Origin: Mycolicibacterium boenickei
GTDB lineage: Bacteria; Actinomycetota; Actinomycetes; Mycobacteriales; Mycobacteriaceae
DNA: 64,000 nt
Direction of reading: 5' to 3'
NCBI RefSeq assembly: GCF_010731295.1
Contig: NZ_AP022579.1
Span: forward strand, 6,014,001 to 6,078,000
In this document: positions 8,337-16,171 of the stretch, in pieces
How the letters are laid out: every line of letters begins with the position of its first letter
Position numbering within the stretch: position 1 is the stretch's first letter
The notes under the pieces: generated by a model
The model's database searches: none
What the model saw: only the letters and a program-made list of their open reading frames with translations
Told to the model about the DNA's origin: nothing
Translations under genes and position numbers: made by a program

Positions 8337-9361
8337 TTCGCCGCGCACCGTCCTGTCACCTGTTCGGCGAGCTTGACGTAAACGGGTTGTCCTCCTTTGC
8401 CGTTGAGCTTCAAGATCAGGTCACAGATGTAGAAGCTGAAATAGTCGCCGTACATCGCCTGTCTGCCGAGCACCCGGTACTTGTCGGGAAGGGTGTTGAG
8501 AATGTTGTCGAGATACTCGTGATCGGCGACGGCGATCGAGGCGACCCGGTCGGTTTGGGCGATCACGTTCTGTAGTGGCGGGCGGGCTTGGGACATCAGG
8601 TCGGCGATCTCAGTGGCCGCGTTGTCACTGTGTGCGATGGCAGCGGCGATGTCGGTCCTGCGCGCCGATAGCCCGGCCACCAGATCCGACAGTGAGGTGA
8701 CCGCTTTGTCGAACTGGTCGCTTTGGCCACCGAGTGAACCCAAGAGGGCGTTGAGGTTGGTGATCACCTCGCCGATGAGCTGGTCACGGTCGGCCAGCGT
8801 GGAGGTCATCGCCGCGGTTTGGTTCAAGAATGACCCGATGGTGGCACCTTGCCCCTGGAACACCTCGATGAGCTGGCTGCTCAGCGCGTTGACCTGATCT
8901 GGATCCAGCGCCTTGAACAACGGCCGGAACCCACCGATCAGTTCGTCGAGGTCGAGGGCGGGTTGGGTGCGTTCCACCGGAATCGTGGCGCCCGCTGCCA
9001 GGGCCTGGCCCGGTCCGTCGCCCTGCTGCAGCTCCAGGTAACGACCACCGATCAAGTTGTCGTACCGGATCACCGCGGTGCTCGCGGTGGTCAGAGCCAC
9101 CGAGTCCTCGGTGGAGAAGTCGACGAGCACCTTGGCGTCGCTGTCGATCGAAACACCCTGCACCTGACCGACTTCCACGCCGGCGATCCGTACGAAATCC
9201 CCCTTCTTCAACCCGCTGATGTCGGTGAACTGCGCGGTGTATTGACTGCGCTCACCGAAGCGCAGGTCGGCGAAGATCGAGAACAGGGCGAACACTCCGA
9301 CAGCGCAGACGGTCAGGAAGGCGACAACGCGTATCAGGGTGGCGAGCACTTCTTTGTTCAC
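8333..9361 (-). CDS. mceB: Mce family protein MceB
   Basis: The second Mce subunit, 342 residues and without a long tail. It has an N-terminal anchor (LIRVVAFLTVCAVGVFALFS), the MCE domain (YTAQFTDISGLKKGDFVRIA, GVEVGQVQGVSIDS), the conserved IRYDNLIGGRYLELQQGDG and a helical region ending with VKLAEQVTGRCAAK. It follows mceA after a gap of about 30 nt and overlaps mceC by 4 nt. Confidence 0.93.
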   Translation of the reverse strand: MNKEVLATLIRVVAFLTVCAVGVFALFSIFADLRFGERSQYTAQFTDISGLKKGDFVRIAGVEVGQVQGVSIDSDAKVLVDFSTEDSVALTTASTAVIRYDNLIGGRYLELQQGDGPGQALAAGATIPVERTQPALDLDELIGGFRPLFKALDPDQVNALSSQLIEVFQGQGATIGSFLNQTAAMTSTLADRDQLIGEVITNLNALLGSLGGQSDQFDKAVTSLSDLVAGLSARRTDIAAAIAHSDNAATEIADLMSQARPPLQNVIAQTDRVASIAVADHEYLDNILNTLPDKYRVLGRQAMYGDYFSFYICDLILKLNGKGGQPVYVKLAEQVTGRCAAK

Positions 9362-9391
9362 GGATCGGCTCCTGTCGGGGTCGGCGGGCCA

Positions 9392-10807
9392 TCACTGAGT
9401 GGGCGTCATGGCGGCGGGTGCGGGGGGAACGAACGGCTCCGCACCTGGTGGTGGGTTGTTCGGATCCGGTGGTGGCTGATCCGAGGCCGGTGGCGCCGGC
9501 GGCAGACCCGGCCACAACGGGGTCCCGTCGTCGGCGTACAAGTCCGCGCCGTAAGCCGGTGCGCCCGGATACGGAATGGGTCCGGGCGCCGGCCCGCCAC
9601 CGAGATTGCGCAGGATCGGCGGCTGCGGGGTTGCACGGGTGACAGGGAAGTAATTGGCCCAACCGGGAAACCCGATGCCGGGGTTGGGCCGAATGTCCAT
9701 GCCGGTGCCCCACCCGGTGTCGGTCACCAACTGTCGCACTGGGAAGTTCTTCGCAACATCGGGCAGCGAACCGCAGCCCGGCGTTCCGCCGGGACCGCCC
9801 TTGGCCCCGACGATCGGCAGGTTGTCCGGATAGAGGTAGGGATCGTTGCCCAACAGCAGACCGATGTCGAAGATCGCCGAGCGCCCGTTGGCGCCGAAAG
9901 CATCGACATGGCCGTTCTGCAGCAACGAGACCGACCCATTCAGCAGACAGGTGTACTCGGGCTGGTATTTCATCAGTAGATCCGACGTCGGAGCGAAGCC
10001 ATTGACCGCATCGACAAGGTTCTTGGCGTTGGGGGCCAACAAGTCGACACCGGCTTGGCCGAAGCCGGCGACGTTGAGCAACAACGTGTCAAGCTCTGCA
10101 CGCTGGGCGGTGATCGTCTCGGCGGTGGCGCTACCGGCGTCGAGGATCGCGACGATATCGTCGGCGGCACGGTCATAGGTAGCGCTGAGCTCGCCCATCG
10201 CCTTCCAGTCCTGGCGGATCACATCCTGGCGCGGGTTGATCGCCGACAGAACCTCATTGGAATCGGTGATCGCCTGCCCAATGTGCTCTCCCTGGCCGCG
10301 AAATCCCTGGGCCAGCGCCGACAGAACGGCGTTCAGCTTGGCCGGATCGACCATTTTCAGAACGTCGGTCAGATTCTCGAACACAGTGTTGACCTCAGTG
10401 CTGACGTTGCGCGAGTGCAACACCGCACCAGCGGCCAGTCGCTGACTGACAGGGTCGTCCGGATAGCTCAGATCAACGTACTTCGCGCCGAAAGCCGTTG
10501 TCGCAGTGATTCTCGCGTCGACATTGGCCGGGATGAACTTGATCTGATCGGGAGCGATCTCCAACTGAAGGCTCACCGCCGAGGCACCGCCGTGGATGGC
10601 ACTGACGCGGCCCACCTCGACGCCGTGCAGTTTCACCTTCGCCCCGGTTTCCATCACCAAACCGGCGCGGTCTGACATCAGTGTCACCGGGACGAAGGTG
10701 CGGAAGGTTCCGGCGAACAGCGAACCGGTCGTGAAGAAGAAAACGCCGAGGGCGGCGACGAGGATCAGTGTCCACCAGGCTGGCTTGATCCGGGCATCGT
10801 TGTGCAT
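9392..10807 (-). CDS. mceA: Mce family protein MceA
   Basis: The first Mce subunit, 471 residues. It has an N-terminal membrane helix (WWTLILVAALGVFFFTTGSL), the MCE domain (LMSDRAGLVMETGAKVKLHG, VEVGRVSAIHGG), the helical needle segment, a C-terminal region with PEYTCLLNG, typical of MceA-type subunits, and a Pro-rich tail. ATG 10807 lies 4 nt after the yrbEB stop. MceA-F assemble on the YrbEAB permease. Substrate cannot be deduced from this sequence; the neighbouring genes point to a branched or isoprenoid lipid. Confidence 0.93.
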   Translation of the reverse strand: MHNDARIKPAWWTLILVAALGVFFFTTGSLFAGTFRTFVPVTLMSDRAGLVMETGAKVKLHGVEVGRVSAIHGGASAVSLQLEIAPDQIKFIPANVDARITATTAFGAKYVDLSYPDDPVSQRLAAGAVLHSRNVSTEVNTVFENLTDVLKMVDPAKLNAVLSALAQGFRGQGEHIGQAITDSNEVLSAINPRQDVIRQDWKAMGELSATYDRAADDIVAILDAGSATAETITAQRAELDTLLLNVAGFGQAGVDLLAPNAKNLVDAVNGFAPTSDLLMKYQPEYTCLLNGSVSLLQNGHVDAFGANGRSAIFDIGLLLGNDPYLYPDNLPIVGAKGGPGGTPGCGSLPDVAKNFPVRQLVTDTGWGTGMDIRPNPGIGFPGWANYFPVTRATPQPPILRNLGGGPAPGPIPYPGAPAYGADLYADDGTPLWPGLPPAPPASDQPPPDPNNPPPGAEPFVPPAPAAMTPTQ

Positions 10808-10811
10808 GGAT

Positions 10812-11672
10812 TCACCCCGCCAGATGGAAGTTGCCGGACTGGCCGTACAACGCCAGCGAGATCATCACCACGACGATGGCGGCCACGATCAACGAAGTCC
10901 GCACCGCGCGGCCGACGGCTTCGCCCACACCGGCCGGTCCGCCGGAGGCAGTGAACCCGTAGTAGGTATGCACCAACATGATCACCACCGTGATCGCCAC
11001 GGACTGGCCGAACGACCACAGCAGATCGGTCGTGTTGAGGAACGTATTGAAATAGTGGTCGTAGACACCGGAACCCTGCCCGTAGATCACGGTGGTACCC
11101 AACCGCGACGAAACGAACGACATGATGACCGCGACGCAGTACAGCGGAATCACGACGATGACCCCCGCGGCCACCCGCGTCGATGCCAGATAGCTGACGC
11201 TGCGAATACCGATGACTTCCAATGCGTCGATTTCCTCGTTGATGCGCATCGCGCCCAGCTGGGCAGTCGCGCCGGCACCGATCGTGGCCGACAGTGCCAC
11301 CGCCGTGGTGCCCGGAGCGATGAGCCTGACGTTGAAGAATGCCGACGCGAACCCGGTCAGCGCTTCCACACCCACCGACGCGAATTGGTTATAGCCCTGG
11401 ACCGCGACCAATGCACCGGTGGTCGTGGTCAAAAACCCAACGATGGCCACCGTGCCGCCGACGACGGCCAACGCCCCCGCACCCAGCCCCATCGTGGCGA
11501 TCAGCCGGATGAGCTCGGTGCGATAGTTCATCGCCGCGTCGCCGATCGACGCGATCGCACGGGCGTAGAACTGGGTTTGCACACCGATGTCGTTCCACGC
11601 CGTGCCGATTCGTCCGGCCCGCCTGCTCACCCTCGGGAACCTTTGACGCACTACAGAACTCAACTCCCCCAC
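10812..11672 (-). CDS. yrbEB: YrbEB permease subunit (MlaE family)
   Basis: An integral membrane permease of 286 residues with five or six hydrophobic segments and the MlaE signature INEEIDALEVIGI in the cytoplasmic loop that contacts the ATPase. The C-terminal half carries GFTASGGPAGVGEAVGRAVR, the conserved Gly-rich loop of YrbE proteins. It is read from GTG 11672, one base after the yrbEA stop. With YrbEA it forms the channel of the Mce ABC importer. The ATPase (MceG/Mkl) is not encoded here and is normally shared from elsewhere in mycobacterial genomes. Confidence 0.92.
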   Translation of the reverse strand: MGELSSVVRQRFPRVSRRAGRIGTAWNDIGVQTQFYARAIASIGDAAMNYRTELIRLIATMGLGAGALAVVGGTVAIVGFLTTTTGALVAVQGYNQFASVGVEALTGFASAFFNVRLIAPGTTAVALSATIGAGATAQLGAMRINEEIDALEVIGIRSVSYLASTRVAAGVIVVIPLYCVAVIMSFVSSRLGTTVIYGQGSGVYDHYFNTFLNTTDLLWSFGQSVAITVVIMLVHTYYGFTASGGPAGVGEAVGRAVRTSLIVAAIVVVMISLALYGQSGNFHLAG

Positions 11673-11673
11673 C

Positions 11674-12459
11674 TCATACCACCGTGATCTTCACACCGAC
11701 CGCTGTGGCGATCACGTTGATCGCAAACAGGGCCATGAAGGTGAATACGACTGTTTCGTTGACCGCATTGCCGACACCGGCGGGTCCACCCCCGACAGAA
11801 ATCCCCTTATAGCAGGCGATCAACCCGGCAGACAGCCCGAACAGTGCAGCCTTGGCCAGTGCCACAGCGACATCGGCCCCGTGAGTCAGCACCGTCAGTC
11901 CGGCCACAAACGAGCCCGGCGGAACATGCTGAATGAAGACGGCGAAGGTGAATCCGCCCGCCAACCCGACCATGATGACCGTTGCCGACAGCGCCAGTGC
12001 CACAGTGGTTGCGGCCAGCACACGCGGGACCACCAACGCCTGGATGGGATCGATACCCATGACCCGCATGGCGTCGAGCTCCTCGCGAATCGTTCTGGCG
12101 CCCAGGTCAGCACACATCGCTGTGGAGCCAGCGCCGGCCACGACCAACACCGTCACGATCGGCCCGATCTGGCTCACCGTGCCGATCGCGGCCCCGGTTC
12201 CCGAGAAGTCGGCGGCCCCGAACTCGATCAGCAAGATGTTGAAGGTGAACACCAGCAGCACGGTGTAAGGAATCGTCAACATCAATGCCGGGACCAGCGA
12301 TACCCGGGCCACAAACCACGTTTGGTTCAGATACTCGCGCCACGCGAAGGGGGGACGGAAAATCAGCACGAACACATCGAGGGTCATCGCGAAGAACCCG
12401 CCGAGCGCGCCCACCGGCTTGGCCACGGGCCCCAACGCGATCACCGAGCGTCCCGACAC
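11674..12459 (-). CDS. yrbEA: YrbEA permease subunit (MlaE family)
   Basis: A 261-residue MlaE-family permease and the first gene of the mce operon. It shows TIREELDAMRVMGIDPIQAL, the signature loop, and GGGPAGVGNAVNETVV near the C-terminus, as in other YrbE A subunits. The reading starts at GTG 12459; an in-frame stop at 12475-12477 excludes a longer N-terminus, and the length fits the family. Upstream lies a 250-bp region with two C/G-rich inverted elements and a palindrome, shared with the divergent TetR gene. Confidence 0.92.
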   Translation of the reverse strand: MSGRSVIALGPVAKPVGALGGFFAMTLDVFVLIFRPPFAWREYLNQTWFVARVSLVPALMLTIPYTVLLVFTFNILLIEFGAADFSGTGAAIGTVSQIGPIVTVLVVAGAGSTAMCADLGARTIREELDAMRVMGIDPIQALVVPRVLAATTVALALSATVIMVGLAGGFTFAVFIQHVPPGSFVAGLTVLTHGADVAVALAKAALFGLSAGLIACYKGISVGGGPAGVGNAVNETVVFTFMALFAINVIATAVGVKITVV

Positions 12460-12568
12460 ACCGGTAGCGAGCGGTCACTTTGCCAAAATGCGTGCGCGGT
12501 GCGCATAAACGGGGACCCTTCGTTGGGAAGCACGCCGAAAATGTATGGCACAGATCACTGTGGTTTCC

Positions 12569-12604
12569 CCTCCTCGCAGGAGGAGATGGCTCCCCCCATC
12601 GGGG
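12569..12604. promoter_or_regulatory. Inverted repeat plus C6-N3-G4 element between mce and TetR
   Basis: CCTCCT-CGC-AGGAGG (12569-12583) is followed by TCCCCCC-ATC-GGGG (12591-12604). The second part matches 13401-13414 except for the 3-nt spacer. It lies 108 bp upstream of the TetR start and about 130 bp upstream of yrbEA. A binding site for a transcription factor, perhaps one of the GAF-LuxR pair, is the favoured reading. Confidence 0.45.
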
Positions 12605-12667
12605 CACAACCCCACCTCGGCACGTGCCAACCGACGTTGCATTGACGCCCGAGTTAGTTATTTGTGG

Positions 12668-12681
12668 TTCACTTAAGTGAA
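12668..12681. promoter_or_regulatory. Perfect palindrome TTCACTTAAGTGAA (candidate TetR operator)
   Basis: A 14-bp perfect palindrome about 30 bp upstream of the TetR reading frame and between it and the mce operon. A TetR-type repressor commonly binds such a site in its own divergent promoter. The preceding sequence at 12654-12676 (TTAGT...TTCACTTAA) also resembles the 22-bp palindromes at 25308 and 26376. Confidence 0.5.
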
Positions 12682-12711
12682 GTGATATGCCCAGCCCAGA
12701 CACGATGCATA

Positions 12712-13362
12712 ATGAGTGGACATGCACTAGGAGGTGTACTCATCGTCGTTGATTCGCGCCCCGGCGCAGCGGGGGTCAGAACGCGCGATCCCGACCGCAA
12801 GAACCGTATTCTGCTGGCGGCCTCAGATCTGATCGGGCGCAAAGGCTTTCACGCGGTTTCGATTGCTGACATCGGCAACGCGGCCGGAATCACCGGATCC
12901 GGGGTCTATCGCCACTTCGACAGCAAATCGGCAATCCTGGTCGCCTTGTTCGACCGGGTGATCGACGATCTGATCGCCGAGGAGCAGAGCATCCTCGACG
13001 GCACCGCCGAGCTGCCCACCGCGCTGGAAGCGCTGATCGACGGCCAGGTCGAGTTCGTGGTCGGAGATCGTCAGTTGGCGCAGGTCTATTACAACGAGAT
13101 CAACAACCTGCCCGACGAGGACCGCAGGCGGTTGCGCCGAAAGCAGCGGCTGTACCTGGAGGAGTGGGTACATCTGGTCGACGAGCTGCGCGAGGACTTG
13201 GACGACACCGAAGCACGGGTCGTCGTGCACGCCGCCATCGGCGCCATTCAATCACCGCTGTTTCACAACACAGGTCTGGCCGATGACCAGTTGCGGGTTC
13301 TGCTGACCGACTCAGCTCGCGCCATCTTGAGCACCAGCCGCGCCGGCGCAGCACGCCTTTGA
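12712..13362 (+). CDS. TetR-family regulator next to the mce operon
   Basis: A TetR/AcrR-type repressor of about 216 residues, divergent from yrbEA. The N-terminal HTH is clear (VSIADIGNAAGITGSGVYRH), followed by a helical ligand domain. The start is uncertain: ATG 12712 is the only close canonical in-frame start, yet a strong AGGAGG (12729-12734) and a possible -10 (CATAAT, 12708-12713) lie downstream of it, and no ATG, GTG or TTG follows in frame at the right spacing. By position it probably controls the mce operon, and perhaps the carboxylase operon through the TTAGTG-type palindromes. The ligand may be an acyl-CoA, as for KstR-type proteins; that is inference. Confidence 0.88.
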   Translation: MSGHALGGVLIVVDSRPGAAGVRTRDPDRKNRILLAASDLIGRKGFHAVSIADIGNAAGITGSGVYRHFDSKSAILVALFDRVIDDLIAEEQSILDGTAELPTALEALIDGQVEFVVGDRQLAQVYYNEINNLPDEDRRRLRRKQRLYLEEWVHLVDELREDLDDTEARVVVHAAIGAIQSPLFHNTGLADDQLRVLLTDSARAILSTSRAGAARL

Positions 13363-13400
13363 CGGCGCTTCGCTCGTGCACCCCCTAATGAGAGTGCATG

Positions 13401-13414
13401 TCCCCCCGCAGGGG
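13401..13414 (+). promoter_or_regulatory. C6-N3-G4 element upstream of the AveC-like gene
   Basis: TCCCCCC-GCA-GGGG, 97 bp upstream of ATG 13511. It is the same element as at 12591-12604, differing only in the spacer. Its distance from the start suits an activator site upstream of a promoter. Confidence 0.45.
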
Positions 13415-13510
13415 ATATGAGACACACATCACCGTGGATAGCGTCCTTCCTGCAGGGCGGCACCCGGGCACCTCAACGCTCACCGTCGCCACGTCAACGG
13501 AGGAGCGCAC

Positions 13511-14356
13511 ATGGGCCGAATGACCACCGAGGTGATGACACATGATGTCAGCCTGCTGTGGCAGAACATTTTCACCTGGCTGAGTTGGGCGATCGCGTTG
13601 GCGATGATCGTTGTCGCCATTCAGATGGGCCGTCGGCACCGCACGCCGTTCTACCTCATCGCGTGCGTGGCAGCCGGTGTGGCCGCCTACGCCGAGCCGC
13701 TCTACGACGTGGCGTTCGACCTGTGGTTCTACGACGCGCACAACGGCCAGCCCGGTGCCGGGCTGATGCACTTTTCGGCTTTCGGTATCCCGCAGCCGAA
13801 CTGGACTCACAGCGGCTACATCATCCTCTACGCCGGTGCCTGCCTGTACGCCGGAAAACGTATCTACGAGGGCCGGTTCAACCGCAAGGGCCTGTTCGCG
13901 TTGTGGGGGCTGGAAGTTCTCACCTCCTGCGTGTTCGAAGTGATCGGCACCGGTACCGATGTGTACACCTACTACGGTCCCCATGTCCTGCGGATATGGA
14001 ACTACCCGATCGTGATCGGAATCCTGGAGGGCACCCAGGTCGTGCTGTTCACCGTTGTGGCGGTGCTCATCTGGCGCAAGACTTCTCGTTGGTGGGAACT
14101 GATGAGCCTGTTCGTGGTGTTCCCAATGACTTTCTTCGGCGCCAACTTCGGTCTGGGCTATCCACTCATCATCGCGATGCATCTCGACAACGGGCTGGCA
14201 TCCCCCGCGCTGGTCTTCGCAGCGACATTGGTGTCGATCATCTTGTGCACCATCGTCATCTACGGGCTTACCGTCTTTCTTCCAGCGGCACCGGCTGTGG
14301 CCGGGGCGCCACCGAACCGACCTGGCCGACCAGCCGAAGCGCAGCTCGCCGGATAA
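13511..14356 (+). CDS. Polytopic membrane protein, possibly spirocyclase AveC-like
   Basis: 281 residues with about seven hydrophobic segments, e.g. WLSWAIALAMIVVAIQM, LIACVAAGVAAYAEPL, GYIILYAGACLYAG, PIVIGILEGTQVVLFTVVAV and ALVFAATLVSIILCTIVIYG. Between them lie conserved-looking polar or aromatic motifs (PNWTHSGY, FEVIGTGTDVYTYYGPH, RIWNYP). This pattern recalls the AveC-like family named after a spiroketal cyclase of avermectin synthesis; mycobacterial members have no known reaction. A GGAGGAG ribosome site precedes ATG 13511 at 5 nt. It sits between the TetR/mce unit and an LLM oxidoreductase. It could act on an imported lipid at the membrane, but no function is established. The family name is tentative. 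Confidence 0.6.
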   Translation: MGRMTTEVMTHDVSLLWQNIFTWLSWAIALAMIVVAIQMGRRHRTPFYLIACVAAGVAAYAEPLYDVAFDLWFYDAHNGQPGAGLMHFSAFGIPQPNWTHSGYIILYAGACLYAGKRIYEGRFNRKGLFALWGLEVLTSCVFEVIGTGTDVYTYYGPHVLRIWNYPIVIGILEGTQVVLFTVVAVLIWRKTSRWWELMSLFVVFPMTFFGANFGLGYPLIIAMHLDNGLASPALVFAATLVSIILCTIVIYGLTVFLPAAPAVAGAPPNRPGRPAEAQLAG

Positions 14357-14374
14357 GCCTAGGTAGAGCTATTC

Positions 14375-15406
14375 ATGTACATCGACTGCAACATCGGGGG
14401 CACAGTCTCGGGCGGCGACGAGGCCGGCATCGCCGGTCTCGTCGCCCAGGCAGCTCGTGCCGAACGCATCGGGTTCGACGGCATCTGGTCGACCGATGTC
14501 GACCGAGATCCGTTTCTGCCCTTGGCAATCGCAGCCATGACCACCACCGGTGTGCAGTTGGGCACCGGTGTCGCAGTGGCGTTCGCGCGCAATCCCATGA
14601 CCACTGCCATAGCCGCAAACGATCTCCAGGAAATGAGCGGCGGGCGCTTTGTGCTGGGACTGGGCACCCAGATCCAGGCGCACATCGAACGACGATTCTC
14701 GATGCCGTGGTCGGCTCCCGCGGACCGGATGTGCGAATACGTGCACGCGCTGCGTGCGATCTGGCACGCCTGGCGCACCGGGGAGCGCCTGGACTTCCGG
14801 GGAGTGCACTACCAGCACACGCTGATGACCCCGATGTTCACCCCGACCCCTCATCCTTACGGAGATCCCAAGATCGTGGTCTCAGCCGTGGGGCCCAAGA
14901 TGACCCAGGCTGCCGCGCAAGTCGCCGACGGCCTGCTCGTGCATGGTTTCACCACGCGCCGCTACCTCAGCGAGGTAACCCTGCCGGCCGTCACCACGGT
15001 CTTGCACGAAACCGGCCGCGCCCGCGCCGATCTCACCGTGTCCTATCCGGGACTGATCGCCTCGGGTCGAACCGAGTGCGAGATCGCCCACGCCATCGAA
15101 GCGGTCCGACGCCAGATCGCCTTCTACGGGTCCACTCCGGCCTACCGCCACGTCCTGGAACTGCACGGATGGCACGACTTGCACACCGAGCTGCATCGGC
15201 TTTCCAAGGCGGGGGACTGGACGACGATGAGCGCCCTGATCGGCGACGAGGTATTGGATACCTTTGCCGTGGTGGGTGAACCGGCCGAGATCGGGCCGCA
15301 GGTGCTCAGTCGGTTCAGCGGATTGGTCGACCGTTTCACACTACTGACGCCCTATCCGTTGGCCGAGGAGGCAGCCGCGGCGATCGTCGCCAGCATGAGG
15401 TCGTGA
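14375..15406 (+). CDS. LLM-class F420-dependent oxidoreductase (TIGR03617-like)
   Basis: A 343-residue luciferase-like TIM-barrel oxidoreductase. It begins MYIDCNIGGTVSGGDEAGI and has ARAERIGFDGIWSTD, GVQLGTGVAVAFARNPM and DLQEMSGGRFVLGLGTQIQ, the usual family blocks. Such mycobacterial proteins generally use coenzyme F420 for hydride transfer; the substrate is unknown. The sequence fits the MSMEG_2256-type subfamily (TIGR03617) as recalled. It follows the membrane protein by 18 nt and probably shares its transcript. Its 3' end faces the hydratase gene with only 4 nt between. Confidence 0.82.
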   Translation: MYIDCNIGGTVSGGDEAGIAGLVAQAARAERIGFDGIWSTDVDRDPFLPLAIAAMTTTGVQLGTGVAVAFARNPMTTAIAANDLQEMSGGRFVLGLGTQIQAHIERRFSMPWSAPADRMCEYVHALRAIWHAWRTGERLDFRGVHYQHTLMTPMFTPTPHPYGDPKIVVSAVGPKMTQAAAQVADGLLVHGFTTRRYLSEVTLPAVTTVLHETGRARADLTVSYPGLIASGRTECEIAHAIEAVRRQIAFYGSTPAYRHVLELHGWHDLHTELHRLSKAGDWTTMSALIGDEVLDTFAVVGEPAEIGPQVLSRFSGLVDRFTLLTPYPLAEEAAAAIVASMRS

Positions 15407-15410
15407 GTCG

Positions 15411-16163
15411 CTACGTGCGGCCCTCGACGAATCTGGCCAGCGCCTGCGCATTGTCTGGAGCCCCGAGAAGATCCTCGAGATAGGCATCCTCCCTGGCCAG
15501 CGCCGCGCGAACCGCCCCGATATGGGGTGCGGTGATGGTTCGCTTGACCGCGATCAAGCTAGACAGAGGATGGCTGGCAAGGATTTCGGCGTGCCGACGG
15601 ACCTCGGTGTCGAGATCGTCCGGTTCGCACAGCCGCCACACCAGCCCCATCGCATGGGCCTGCTCGGCATCAATCCATTCCGAGGACATCAGTACCCAGG
15701 CCGCGTTCTGCCTGCCCAGCAGCGCCGGCAGCAGGTACGACGACCCTGCTTCGGGTGCGAGACCCAGACTGGTGAACGGGCACTTGAGGCGGGCGGTGGT
15801 GGACATGAATGCCAGATCGGCGAACCCCAGGATGGTGGCGCCGATCCCCAACCCCACTCCGTTCACCGCGCAGATCAACGGTTTGGGGAATTCGGCGAGA
15901 ACATCCATCAGTCCTGTGAAGCCGTATTCCCCTGGAATGAAACCATTTTGGGAGGCTCGGGCCGCAAGTTCCTTCAGATCGGTCCCAGCGCTGAACGCCC
16001 GGCCCGATCCGGTGAGGATGACCACCGCGACGGCGTCGTCTTCGGCGGCCTCCTGCAGTGCGATCGCGGTGGCGTCATAGAGCGCCTCGTCGAAGGCGTT
16101 GAGTGCCTCCCGGCGCGCCAAGGCGATGGTGCGAACCCGATTGTGGTCGGAGATTTCCAGCAT
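15411..16163 (-). CDS. Enoyl-CoA hydratase/isomerase family protein
   Basis: A 250-residue crotonase starting MLEISDHNRVRTIALARRE. It has the oxyanion-hole blocks GRAFSAGTDLKE and NGVGLGIGATILGFADLAF. The active-site segment reads FTSLGLAPEAGSSYLLP: the Glu in APEAGSS is where delta3,delta2-enoyl-CoA isomerases (PECI type) place their base, while the hydratase Glu at the usual earlier position is absent. An isomerase of unsaturated acyl-CoA is therefore more likely than a hydratase. ATG 16163 follows a GAGGAC ribosome site, 9 nt after the LLM gene upstream in this operon. Moving a double bond would be needed for unsaturated isoprenoid chains. Confidence 0.87.
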   Translation of the reverse strand: MLEISDHNRVRTIALARREALNAFDEALYDATAIALQEAAEDDAVAVVILTGSGRAFSAGTDLKELAARASQNGFIPGEYGFTGLMDVLAEFPKPLICAVNGVGLGIGATILGFADLAFMSTTARLKCPFTSLGLAPEAGSSYLLPALLGRQNAAWVLMSSEWIDAEQAHAMGLVWRLCEPDDLDTEVRRHAEILASHPLSSLIAVKRTITAPHIGAVRAALAREDAYLEDLLGAPDNAQALARFVEGRT

Positions 16164-16171
16164 GGCTGTCC

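Noticed and set aside
12569..12604. G-quadruplex structure formed by the C6/G4 tracts
   Set aside because: Only one or two G runs are present per site; four runs within a short span are not seen.
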